64,000 bases of DNA, from NCBI GenBank assembly GCA_964030475.1, contig CAXIPT010000003.1:10245953-10309952 (forward strand), in the 5' to 3' direction. The stretch comes from Tethya wilhelma (lineage: Eukaryota > Porifera > Demospongiae > Tethyida > Tethyidae). Below are positions 45,187 through 57,603 of this stretch, one piece after another; position 1 is the first letter of the stretch; the number at the start of each line of letters is the position of its first letter. Below the pieces are notes generated by a model, which saw only the letters and a program-made list of their open reading frames with translations, ran no database searches and had not been told where the DNA came from. Made by a program: the position numbers and the translations under genes.

Positions 45187-46843
45187 ATGGACGAGTTGCG
45201 TAGTTTACCGTCCCTAGAAGAGAGAAAGAAACTACTGGGGTTTGTGGAAGGAGGTTCCCAGCCTGCACAATGTAAGACTGTATAAACTAGAATTTATTCT
45301 CTTTGGTGGTCACATCAACAGCTCAGCTGGCCATGGTCCTTAGTTGTGGTACATGGTGTGCATGTGGGAAGTGAAAGTCACAAAGACGTGTGCTCAGGTA
45401 TCTGATAGACTGTAGAGTGAACTTTCAGGTTGAGTTTGTTTACAAACAATAGCAGGTTACAATGGTTGGTCTGTACCACTTGACTTGAGTATGAGGGTCT
45501 CTATATTTGGCCTCTAAAGCAGAGTGTTTGTATATGCCTTGTGTCACACTGCAGGAAGTTTGAAGCTGTCTCAAAGTTTGAGAGAGTATAAAATTCACAT
45601 ACAAACTCCTCAGACCCTGAGAATCTGTTTAGTGTGTATGTCCTGTTATATCTGCTTGAGTTGAACCAGCTGGTGTTTGAAACTTATGTGTGTGTGTGTG
45701 TGTGTGTTTGTAGACATATAATTTCAGCATCTCTCAGACTATGTTTGTTTGTTCCAGTAGTGTGATGTGTTTGTCCAGCTTGGCTAACAAAGTCAAAGAT
45801 CAAACAGCCTGTCATTGACCACAATAATTATTGTATGTAGCCAGCGGTACTAATTAGCTTACCCTAGTCTAGTGCCTCTTGTCTAGAGAACCTACAGCAG
45901 CTGCACATGCCAAACATCATTGCCAGTTTTGAGCAAAATCACCAACCTAGCATTTTGGGTACGATGAAGCCACCTCGTTCCCAGGCTCCTTCCTATCTTG
46001 AAGGAAATATTGGCAAGGGAGGAACGTGGGAAGGAGGCTATGATGCAGCAGCAATGGCTTGTTGAAAATGAAGCTCACTGAAAGACAGAACCGTTTTAGA
46101 GAGGGGAGTCTGGGAATGAGGCTATGTGTTCACCCAATTCAAACTAACATCAGGCTTACATTCTCCCTAATCAAAATTTCTTTGGGTTATTATCTTTATA
46201 GGGAGAGCTTTGTTTGTGAAGCTGATGGTTTTCTGTGTTCGTGTTTAGGTTCTCTGTGTTTATTATTTGCTTGAGGAGGAAATGTACCTGTGATCGATAA
46301 AGAGGAAAAAAATGCTGCATTTTTTGAATTCCCATTGAGGATTTGTTTGTGTTGACTTAGTTAATGGCTCATTCAGTAGGCTAAGTCTTGTCCTCGTGTA
46401 GTGCTAGCTTCCCTTTTATGTGTAACTGTATTTTAGTGGTTTGTGTATGTCTTTATGTTTGCTTGCATTGGTTGTACACACTCACATACTTGATGGTCGG
46501 CTGTGTGGCTTGATTGTTTATCTGTTGTCATGTGAGTTTGTGTCTGTTCACTCATAGAGGAGTAGTCCATTTACTTTGGGCTATAAATTCCTTCGCAAAC
46601 AAGGCCACTGTATAAATACCATTGCCATCAAAGTTTTAGGCTACTGTATATGCATGCTTTGTATGAGTTGCTCTGTGGCTGTTGCTATAAATGTGTGTCT
46701 CACACAGTGAGAGTTGTATGCAATCTTGAGGTGGATGTTTACACTTGATGCTGGTTGGAGGATACTTGAGTCATAATAGTAGGGTGCAGTTCAGTAATAG
46801 ATGTGTGTTTAGAAGAAATATCGTGTTGTGTGCTCATGTGGAT

Positions 46844-46894
<51 letters not shown>

Positions 46895-47125
46895 GTAGTT
46901 CTCATGTATACATTGAGAGAGATACAGTTGTCAAATGACAGCTTATCTATCCTCCCTTAGCAACCAAGTACTGTACCATTTCCCTGTTCCATGTGTAGAT
47001 GTAGGGCAATGTAGCGATAGAGAGATTACTTAGCTATGGCAATAGTCTCAATCTTCTTTTTGTGTGTGCAGTCTAGGCGTATAGTACTGTTTGTGTAGAT
47101 ACACACACACACACACGCATGCACG

Positions 47126-47186
<61 letters not shown>

Positions 47187-50100
47187 TACTCTGCACTGCA
47201 CCAAGACCACAGTACTTGACATTCACCTTCAATTTCCTAGTCCAGTTTCTTTAAGACATGTGTCTCTGGGATGAACCTAGAGTATTCTCTGTCAAAGGCT
47301 AATCACCTTAAGTAGAGTTCTGTGAACTTCTCTCTACAATGTTATATATGTTCACTGATTTTCAAAATCCTAGAAAGGCCATGTTTTTAAAGACTGTGGA
47401 AGCACTATAGGTACACATCAATTGTATACAATATCCAGTCACTGTTATTGAATTAATTCTTTCCACAATAAGGGGGACTTTACAGCCATGCAAGAGAGTC
47501 TTTGAGAAGGGCTGAGCTACCACAAAGATCGTTTTTAGAGGAAAGAGATCTCATTCTCTTTACCTAGGTCACCCACAACTACTCCCTGATCCCATTGTGA
47601 GTCAGAATGACTTGGTTTAGGAAACTATATATAGACCACCTTGAACCAGTGTTGCTATGTAGTCCACCTTGAACTAGTGTTGCTCTCTGTGTTCACTTGT
47701 ATTGCAACTCACAGGGCTTCTGTTGCTCTACACATTGCTACCTGTGTCTCTGCCAGTGAGTGTGTGGACTGGTGGTGTTAGGGATTGGTGAGCTTGTTTG
47801 ACCATTTTCAGAGCATTAATGGTCATTTGTGGTTACCATGGACTAGCCTCGTACCCAGGCCACTCCCTCTTTTTAGTGTTTCACGCTAAAAATCGGGAGG
47901 GCCTGGTACATGTAATCACGTGAGGTCGAACAGTGGTCGAACAGTAATTAGTGAGCGTGGGCGAAGCCATTACATCACCTGTAGTGCCTAAGAATATTGG
48001 TTTTTGCGCCCACGCAGTTGTACAATAGTAGATTGAGCCTTATACTGTACTAGGCCCTAGCCGGCCTACAGTCTACTGAGTCAGGCAATGCCTGACTAGC
48101 ACTTACAAGCATGCCTAGCGCTTCACTATAGCGAGCTAAATCTGTTTTTTAGGCTTATTTTACTCTGTTTCTACAGGTAGCAAACGGTTCGAGCTTGTGG
48201 CAGGTCCAAGACGGCTCCAACGGAATTCAAACAGTTTTATTTTTGCTTCTTTCTTGACTTACACAAATTCTTTCGTTGTTTTTACGAAAAAGAAGCGAAT
48301 TTTCGAGTCTTGTCACAAATTTTCTTGCCTGATACTGGAAAACAGCCATCTTGCCGCGAGCTTGCCAGCAAAACTAAAATTATTTGCGTGGGCGCAACAT
48401 AGAACTCGTGCCAAGCGCATGCAACACGCCCACGCCCAATTAAATATGACGCGGATCTGACGTACTTCACGTGAGGACATGTACCAGGCCCTCCCGATTT
48501 TTAGCGTGAAACACTAAAAAGAGGGAGTGGCCTGGGTACGAGGCTAACCATGGACCTTGTGTGAGGTTTCCATGGTTGTAAACTAGAATCAGCTGGTGAT
48601 GATGTGTTTGTGTGCATCACACTGCATCACTACTATTGCAATATGTCATAATAGTGTAATTTTTGGTGTTATGTTGCTGGTATGTTCACTTGCTTGTGTG
48701 TGTATCTTCACGAAGTCTTTAATCACACCATATTAATTGAAATCATTATTTCCTCAATCAGGCTTCCCCCAAAGAGGGTTAGGGGGTGCTCTCACCCTCT
48801 TTACTTTAGTCCTGGGGGAAGCACTAACAATGGAGGCATTATACTGCTCATGATAATTATGTACTATACTCTTGTTGTAATTGCTACATTGTCATACATT
48901 TGTAGAAAAGACAGCTATATGCCAGGTGATATTCATATTCTTATAGTATACTAATGATAGTGATGAATATTGGTTCGTACAGTTAGTTCAGTGGTCATGT
49001 GCAGTGTCTGCCTCATACAGTCGAGCTTCCATATTAGGTACACANGAGTGGCCTGGGTACGAGGCTAACCATGGACCTTGTGTGAGGTTTCCATGGTTGT
49101 AAACTAGAATCAGCTGGTGATGATGTGTTTGTGTGCATCACACTGCATCACTACTATTGCAATATGTCATAATAGTGTAATTTTTGGTGTTATGTTGCTG
49201 GTATGTTCACTTGCTTGTGTGTGTATCTTCACGAAGTCTTTAATCACACCATATTAATTGAAATCATTATTTCCTCAATCAGGCTTCCCCCAAAGAGGGT
49301 TAGGGGGTGCTCTCACCCTCTTTACTTTAGTCCTGGGGGAAGCACTAACAATGGAGGCATTATACTGCTCATGATAATTATGTACTATACTCTTGTTGTA
49401 ATTGCTACATTGTCATACATTTGTAGAAAAGACAGCTATATGCCAGGTGATATTCATATTCTTATAGTATACTAATGATAGTGATGAATATTGGTTCGTA
49501 CAGTTAGTTCAGTGGTCATGTGCAGTGTCTGCCTCATACAGTCGAGCTTCCATATTAGGTACACACTTGAACCTATAAATGACATTAGGAGGCACATCTT
49601 AGTGTTTTATCCATTTAGATGCCATCTAAATGGATAAAACACACAAGGGACATTCATACTGAAACTAGTCATTAATAAAGCCTGAGACCTTGCAAACTTT
49701 TTCCTAGCTAGCAAATTTTTTTGGTCATTAATCTTTATATCAGGTTGTGCAGCCATTCGACCATTCATTTTCAGCTATTAGAGAAGTCCTTTGTGGATCT
49801 GTATACTTGAATGTATCTCCACACAGTGTGGTGTATGCTGCTTTAGAAGCCATGCACACATTGTTGGGATAATGGGAGCTATTCTGGGTCATAATTGACA
49901 GTGACATCCCGGCCTGGTACTGACTTCACTGCAACTGTATGTTGCCTTTTGCTAAAGGTTTCCATTGACCAGCTTACAGTGAATTGTGTGGTAGATCCAC
50001 AAATATAGTTATTAATGGTATTAGCTCATTTTTCCCCTCACAACTCATTAATGTAGTAATGAGTATGTATGACATTGACATACATACATAGACCGTGTAG

Positions 50101-50821
50101 TACCAAATTTTTTTGGCACAAAAGTTTCGTGAAAATTCTGTCTTTGCTGTTTAGAACTAATTTTTGTGAATCTCGATCTCTGAAATTATATTGCCAATAT
50201 ATATATACGTTTTTTGTGGAGAAAAGTTTTGTCCAATCACAAAATTCACGATAATATTGTGCCACAGAAAATTTGCTTTCACAGTATACAGCCATTGCAT
50301 AGGTACACTACTTGCTACAGTATATATTGTCCTATTTTACACTCAGTGTACTGTATCTCAGTCAAGGTTTTATTTTGGGACGACCTAATAATATACTCAC
50401 TTGATGAGAATTGCTCTGTACACAAGTCTTATTATGATAATACAGAGTATGACAACATATTGCTGTGTGTACTTTTTGTCTGCATAAACGATGCACTGTT
50501 TTGACTAGACCAAAGTTCATCATGCAACAACATTTAAGGGAGTGCATTGAAGTTTTTTTTCAGTTTTCCATACTAATGAGCATTGGTGCTCTCTCCTAGA
50601 GCAAGCTAGTTCTGGTAGCTGATTAAGGTGGTGTTTAAGCTGTTGCTTCTTTTCTTGCAGTGTTCAAGTTTGTTGAGAGTGGTGTGGGACAGAAGCAGAC
50701 AGGTGAGGTGTTTGTCATGTGTCATTGTGTCAAAGTAAGCAAGAGCTACCTTATTAAAGCTCTAGTTTTGGCAGGTTTCTAGATGAGTGTGTGTGTATGC
50801 ATGTATCTGTATTGTCTGTAG

Positions 50822-50882
<61 letters not shown>

Positions 50883-51587
50883 CGTGCGTGCAAGCATGCA
50901 TGCTTGTAAGTTGAACAATCGCATGCATAATACTATATATTCTATAATATATTTAGTACTTAGGCAAAAATCTCAGATCAATTATTTCCAATTTGGAGTA
51001 CATATATTGACGAATTCCCTTGCCTTTACTTTATAAGTATATTCCAATTAATCACCATCACCAGCCATGCTGCACTGTATACTTCAACATTGTTGTACAA
51101 TCAAATTTGTTCCTCAAGGCTCGTGTTTAGTACACACAACAGGCCAAATATGGAAATAGCTACCTCGTGTTTTCATGGACTTGGAACAGCTCTTGTAACA
51201 CATACATATGTACTTTTATATGCATTGCTCCAAAGTGGACTATATTACTATATAGTATGGAATTTATATTGAAATTGGGGCTTTTGTAGCATTTGAGTGT
51301 ATATTAGACTTGGACTGGAGCCCAGTTTCTAGGTAGGTATAAAGTTTGACTCAGTGTAGTTGGTGAGCAGACCCAGCTAAGTCCCAGCTAGAGTGCTAGT
51401 GTTTCAGTGTGGCTAGTGTGTGTGTGTGTGGATGTTGAAGAAGGGTTTATGTAGACTGTTGATGTTGATGTTGAAGTCTTAATGACACACAGGCTGCTGT
51501 TTCCCTTGGGTGATATTGTAAGTCTGTGTAGCAGATGAGGGACTTGTTTTTTGTTTGTCCTCTAATAGTGTTATCATTATTATGATG

Positions 51588-51656
<69 letters not shown>

Positions 51657-52136
51657 TGTACGTGTGTGTGTTCATGTCATGTTCTGCACGTGTGTGATTT
51701 TTAAACTGTGTATATAGTCTAGATGTGCCTACATTATATCCATGCTTGTATCACTCAAAGCTGTGCTAGTGAATGTAACAGCTTATTCTAGCTCTACACA
51801 CATGTCTTGCTCTAGACATGGATCCTAGCACATCCCTGTATTCTGTAGTGCCTTACAGAAGTGCAATGTGGGCTACTGTTAGTTGTTGTATGTCAGGAGC
51901 CCGGATCAATGGAGCAATGGATGTACACCGGCTGTATGTTGCTATTGTTCCATGGTTGTAGCTCACTGTGTGAAATATGCTTGGGATGCATTGGTAGAAT
52001 TCTTCGTCTAACAAACTGAAAATGATCAGAAAGAAAATGGTTTTAACTGATGCAGCATTTGTATATGTTGGTCTCTGTTTGTTTGTTTGTGTGACCATTT
52101 TCAACATATTGTGATGGTTATGACGTACCTATGATA

Positions 52137-52171
<35 letters not shown>

Positions 52172-52185
52172 NNNNNNNNNNNNNN

Positions 52186-52262
<77 letters not shown>

Positions 52263-55200
52263 TCTCTCTCACAGGTATCTCTAACCAGAGACGATCAAAA
52301 AGGTGAGGGTTTCATTAGCTATTGCAAACACTGTCATTGCCCAATTACCAGTTCAATAGTTTCCATGGGCAACTGTGGTCCTACTGATTTGGCAACTCCC
52401 ATAGTCCACTGTGATGTGATTAATGTACTATTTATGCACACTGTATTAAGTGCAGTCCAAGCAATAGTACACATGTATGTTATGTAAGATGCATTGGTAC
52501 ACTAGCTGGTGTACTTTGAATATAGATCTGGCAATATCGGTAATATGACTATATATGGGTGCATTTTGTGACCCTCTAATGTTATTTCTGGAAAGAATTG
52601 TCTCATTTAGGAAATTTTTCTTCCTCTCTGGATGTTATGATTCCAGAGTGGTCCTTCCCCTCTCCTTCTTGTTAGTGTTTCCTAACTGTCTAAAAATTCA
52701 TTCATTATTTCATTTGCATGCCCTCCCTATGAAATGTTTCGTGTATCCCTCCATCCCTCCTCCAGCTAGTTGGCTTTGAGGGCTTCTACATCAAAAGAGA
52801 AAGTGGATAATAAGAACTGTGTGCATAGACGTACATTATCCAATGCATATACATATATCTATAGCAATAGGACACCGTAATACATTTTTTGACTTATTAA
52901 CCCCTTATGGTGCTTGAAATAGCATTATACAATTGGAGAATTTGCAAATTATGCAACGTTGGCTACGGTTTTTTCAGCTAGCTGGCTGTGCATACTGGTG
53001 TGACTGTTGTTGTGTACATTGTAGCATATTTTACGGTAGCTATCAACATTGACAGTCAGTGTGGAATTTTGTGCTTTTGATAAACTCAGGAGTGTACAAA
53101 CTTTGTTTGGTAGTACAAGTAGTTTCAGTTTGTGAGATGTGATTGTGATACTATATATAACAGTAATCTTTTCTGAGAAACACAAGCTAAATGCCATACA
53201 AATTTATACACACAGATTTATCCATACATACGTGCATGCCTTAATATACCTACATTGATTGCCCAAAGTGTAAATACAAATCGTTGTATTCGTGTGCTTG
53301 GAACAACTGTTTATGCTGTCCTATTCTCTATTTACAGCCCAGTTCCTCTTCCAAAGAAACCACCACCAACAAAACTCCGAAAGGCAAACTCTCTAATAAC
53401 TCACAGAGGTAAGAGAAAGAGAATGGCCACTAAACCCCCCCTGGCCCCCAAACCAGCCGGCTTCAACACTCCCCCCAAACCGAGGCCAAGGAAGAAGGGT
53501 CCCCCGCCCGAGAAACCCATCCCCTACCAGCGCCATCGGGAGTACAAGGACAAGGAGGTGAGCACTTTTAAAGACAACCAGCCTATAATTGTGCCGAGGG
53601 TGACAAATTCACCAGAGCCTCTATCCTACAAGAGGAGATCAAAAGTTGGCGAACCTTCCAAGGAATTTTATCACCCCAGGAACAAGACACCCTCACCAGT
53701 ACAGTGTGTAGTGCCTTCAGTGCCAAAGAGGTTGAAAAAGGAGCCGGGATCGAGTTCCATTGAATCGAGACCGCGTTTGGACACTCCAGTTGTTCTTCCC
53801 GATCCAGACTTGGTGCTACATGCACAGAATGGACTCACCTCTCCTTCACCCAGCTCAGAGGGTAGCAACCCCAGTCCTTCCTTGACTCCAACTCCCAAGC
53901 CAAGAGCCTCTCCAAAGGCACCACCATCTCTATCGACTACCGCCAATGGAGGGACCGAGCTCTACACAGAAGCTTATGGACACGTCCAGCTTGAAAATGA
54001 CGAAGATCAAGTAGATTATGCTGTTATTCCGTCGAATGTGGATTGTTTGAGTCCCACTTCTACTGAGCGGTCGGCACGCTCTAAATCTCCGTCTCCTATG
54101 ATTGAAACTCCACCCCCTGTCCCGCCCCTTCCTGCTTCTGAGAACGTGTATAATGTCACATCACACGCGACTGGAAGACACAGCCGCTCTTCAATGTCAC
54201 CGCCTCCTCTCGCACAAACAGAGTACCTTCCCCTTGACAGACCGGATAAACGGGTTTCGCCTACACCGGCTCAAGACACCAGCGAGTATTCCACTCTTGA
54301 TGTGCCCAATGGAGCTCAGGGGAAGAAGTTCTCCAACCCAACGCAAGACGAAGAGTACAGCCACTTAAACAGGACCACCCCTGACATTAGTGAAGGTCGG
54401 TACGAGTTCATGGAGACCGGGGGGGCTTTTATACCAGAAGAAGCACATCAAGAAGTGAAACAAGAGCCCAGCACGGTCCCTAAACCAAGATTGACTGATG
54501 CAAACAAGGGTAAGATGTCACCACCGACCAAACCGAAACCAGGTTTCCCAAAGCGTGAAATGGCAAAGAAAGCGTCTGAGAAACTCCAAGCAGGTGAAGT
54601 GAAGTTAGCGTCAACCAGAGATCGATCGACGCTTCAAAACGACGACCCATCAGCCACAAAACCTCTCAAGATTCCTTCCCACCCTGTCTCCCCCACGTCT
54701 ACCGCCACCTCCAAGTCCGGTCGTCCTCCACCACCACCCAAACCATACAAGCCAAAGAGCCAGCTGGCCAATGGAGCAGCAAAGACTAAACCCAAGGTGG
54801 CACTTCCGGGAGCCCCCCCTCCCCCTCCCGTCCACAGCACCTCAGCAGCTATGGATGCAGTGTCCGCTGCAGTCAGTGCAAGTCCTCTTTCCATGACAGA
54901 GCTCGAAGAACCCGGTTATGAAACAATCAAGACACTTTCTCCCCCACCTACAGTAACTAGTGAAGATTCTCGTGCTATAGATGTCCCCAGAGAAGAGGAA
55001 ACCCACGATGGTGAGGCGGGTGAGGAGTGCATTGTTAGTCCCAAGACTGAAGTGGATATTGATCACATCGTGAATGTCCAACAAGCTCTGGCAAATCACG
55101 GCTCGTCCAGGAGCACAAGCGAGGAGAGATTTTCCTACGAGAATCAAGCCATCGTGGATTTCATTCACGAAAAGAACCAGGAACACCTTGCCAACGAGGG

Positions 55201-57566
55201 TGCCCCTGATGCTGCCACAGCTGTGATTGAAGCCATCGATGCTCTCCATTCTCCACTCGAGCTGCCAATGCTTGATTCGGACGAGGTGACTGTTGAGCCT
55301 CCCCGGTCATCCAGTTCACCTTCCTTTGCCGAGAGCGTCTTTGCAAGCGTTGAAGAAAAAGTCGAGAGATTTATTGTACCACAGCACGCTGTTCCTGGCG
55401 CTCAGAACTACTGCGACGTAGAAGTGAACAAAGCGTCTCCATCGCCTACTTCAAATGAGGCGACAAAGCCGGAAAAAAATTCCCATTGCCTTGCATTAGA
55501 GAAGAGTGGTAACGAGGATGTAATAGAAGGGGTGATCCATTTGAATAGCTATCCCGATCCTCGAGGCTACTGTGAAATCGCCCTGGCCTCTCCAACTTCA
55601 GGCACGCCACCTTCCCTCCCTCCACAAGTTGAGCCATCAGCCACTAATGAAGGTCACACTGCTGAGGAGCCTGCTAAAGACATGGCGTCGAGTGCTCAGG
55701 GTTATCACCATGATGTGAATGTGCGCAAACCACCTCAACACACGTACGAAGTCATTCCAGAGAGCAGCAAGCCAAAGAAAGGCCCGACTACAGTTCACAG
55801 CGGTGTTGTGAAAGGCTCACCACCCAAGACACCACCTAAGAGACCCAGATCACAACCGAATCAGCACCAGCCATCTTCTGAGAATGCCCCAGAGAGTATG
55901 AGCAGCACTTCTAGTTCTGGGGATGTTGTGCCTGAAACACCTCCCGTGACTCAAACAGGTGGCACCAAAGAACGATTTGAGAATGGTCCTCCTATGCCCT
56001 CTCCAAAGCCGGTACGAAATACCGTTGGTGCTAAACCAAAGAGAGCAATGCCTCCACGTAGAAAAGCACCACCACCACCAGTTCAACTCAAGTCGTACGA
56101 TCTAGCCACTACTACTACTGCCTCATCTCCGAAGAGAACTCCCCAACAAGAGAACGTGATATCGTCGGGCCTAGCCACACTACCTCGCAAGGGCAAATCA
56201 CCAAGACTTTCCCCGAAAGGAGCACCACCTCCACCACCTTACACAGGGAAGAAACTCAAGGTGGGAGAGATCCCTCCGTTTGCGCGGGTAGGGAGCGGTG
56301 ACACCCCTACCGGGAAGACCACCAAACCAAAGCAGAAGCTCACACCCCTCCCCCCGACACCAAATAGGCAGGCATCATCCCCAGCAAGTACACCAAAGCA
56401 ACCCCACCAAACTGTGGAGAGTCCTAAACTTGGTGATGCTAGCAGCAGGAAAGGTTTCTTGAAGGGTTTCTTAAGCAAGAAATCGTCGTCGAGTGCTTCA
56501 GCCTCACCCGAGATAGGCCGACGGGCAAGCAGTCGAAAGAAAAAGAACGCCAAAGCCGACGCTGTGATGCCAACCCCACAGCAGAAGACGATGAGTCTCC
56601 CTCACTCTGGTCGGAGGCCTCCCCCCGTCCCTGTGGTCCAACAGCAGAGCCTGGAGCTGGAGGAGGACGAGGAGGAGTTTGGACTCTACTCCACGATCAA
56701 GGATGCCACTAGTGCCAAGAAGAAGCCCCTCCCTCCTGTGGCAGTACCTTTGAGGGTGGTCGATACCTCCGCTGTGACTGATGAGAAGGTAAGGAGTACT
56801 GTACCAGTGGAAGAGAGAGGGTGATTGTGTGTGTGTACTATGTGGAAAGTTTCTTCTCTTTTTCCGGCCATTTTGTGAACATACACAATGCACTGTCAGG
56901 CCATTTTTGTTAACTACTGTAAACGTGGAAATATTGGCGGGCATTTAATTTGGCGATTTTGCTCAGACCGCTTCCCACAAAAATATTGGCGGGTTTTAAA
57001 TTTGGTGTTTTCCTCCCTTGCGCAATTTATTGCAATAGAGTGAAAAACAGTTTACACGCATTTAATTTGGCGGTTTTTGCGCCAACCGCCAAACCACCAA
57101 ATTTAATGTACCGCCAATATTTCCACGTTTACGATAGTTCTTTCCCTCATCGAAAATACCTGACATTGAAATGGGCTAAAGGTGAAGCTAGTGTATAACC
57201 TAGTAGCTTGCAGTCGTCAATCAAAGTACTGTGTGTGACCTGTACAATGCTATTCCTTTTTTTTTTTGGTAACAGCTGTGTGCATGTATGTTCTACTGAT
57301 AATGCTGTATCATGTATCCAACATGTTTAGGTGAATGTTTGTGAGTATTTATGCCATAAATATTTTCCATATTTTCTATAATGGGGTTCCATTTTGGGAA
57401 TAGCCCAGAGCCAGCAGCTGCTCCTCATCCTGGTATTCCAAAGATGCCAACAGATCTGGGAAAAAAAGCATCTTGTTTTTTGTTTCTTTCCTTATTACCC
57501 ATCGTATTGTGTGCAGTTGCCTTGTTTGCCTAGTACCCTACTCCCAGTGTATGAATATTCATTAGA

Positions 57567-57603
<37 letters not shown>

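Larger units (their letters stand above)
45272..50660. other. 5.4-kb intron of the RhoGEF gene, repeat-filled
   Basis: No coding exon was recognised. It holds TAGCCTCG-family fragments near 45966-46043 and 46095-46125, TG/CA runs at 46850-46892 and 47101-47188, the 703-bp foldback element at 47844, a 521-bp tandem duplication at 48525-49564 and a 41-bp palindrome at 49602. Confidence 0.6.

Noticed and set aside
48682..49475. Two identical 90-residue open frames
   Set aside because: They are the same sequence in the two halves of a 521-bp duplication joined by one N, most likely an assembly overlap, and show no domain character.
51819..51883. Candidate alternative third exon of the RhoGEF gene (DMDPSTSLYSVVPYRSA)
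   Set aside because: It fits the phase but needs a weak GTGGGC donor; the 28-bp exon at 52275 has better splice sites and also fits. They cannot both be used in series because of a stop.
53583..56944. Numerous minus-strand open frames across the RhoGEF giant exons
   Set aside because: Shadows of a GC-richer plus-strand coding exon; the plus frame has continuous, phase-consistent junctions and motif content.
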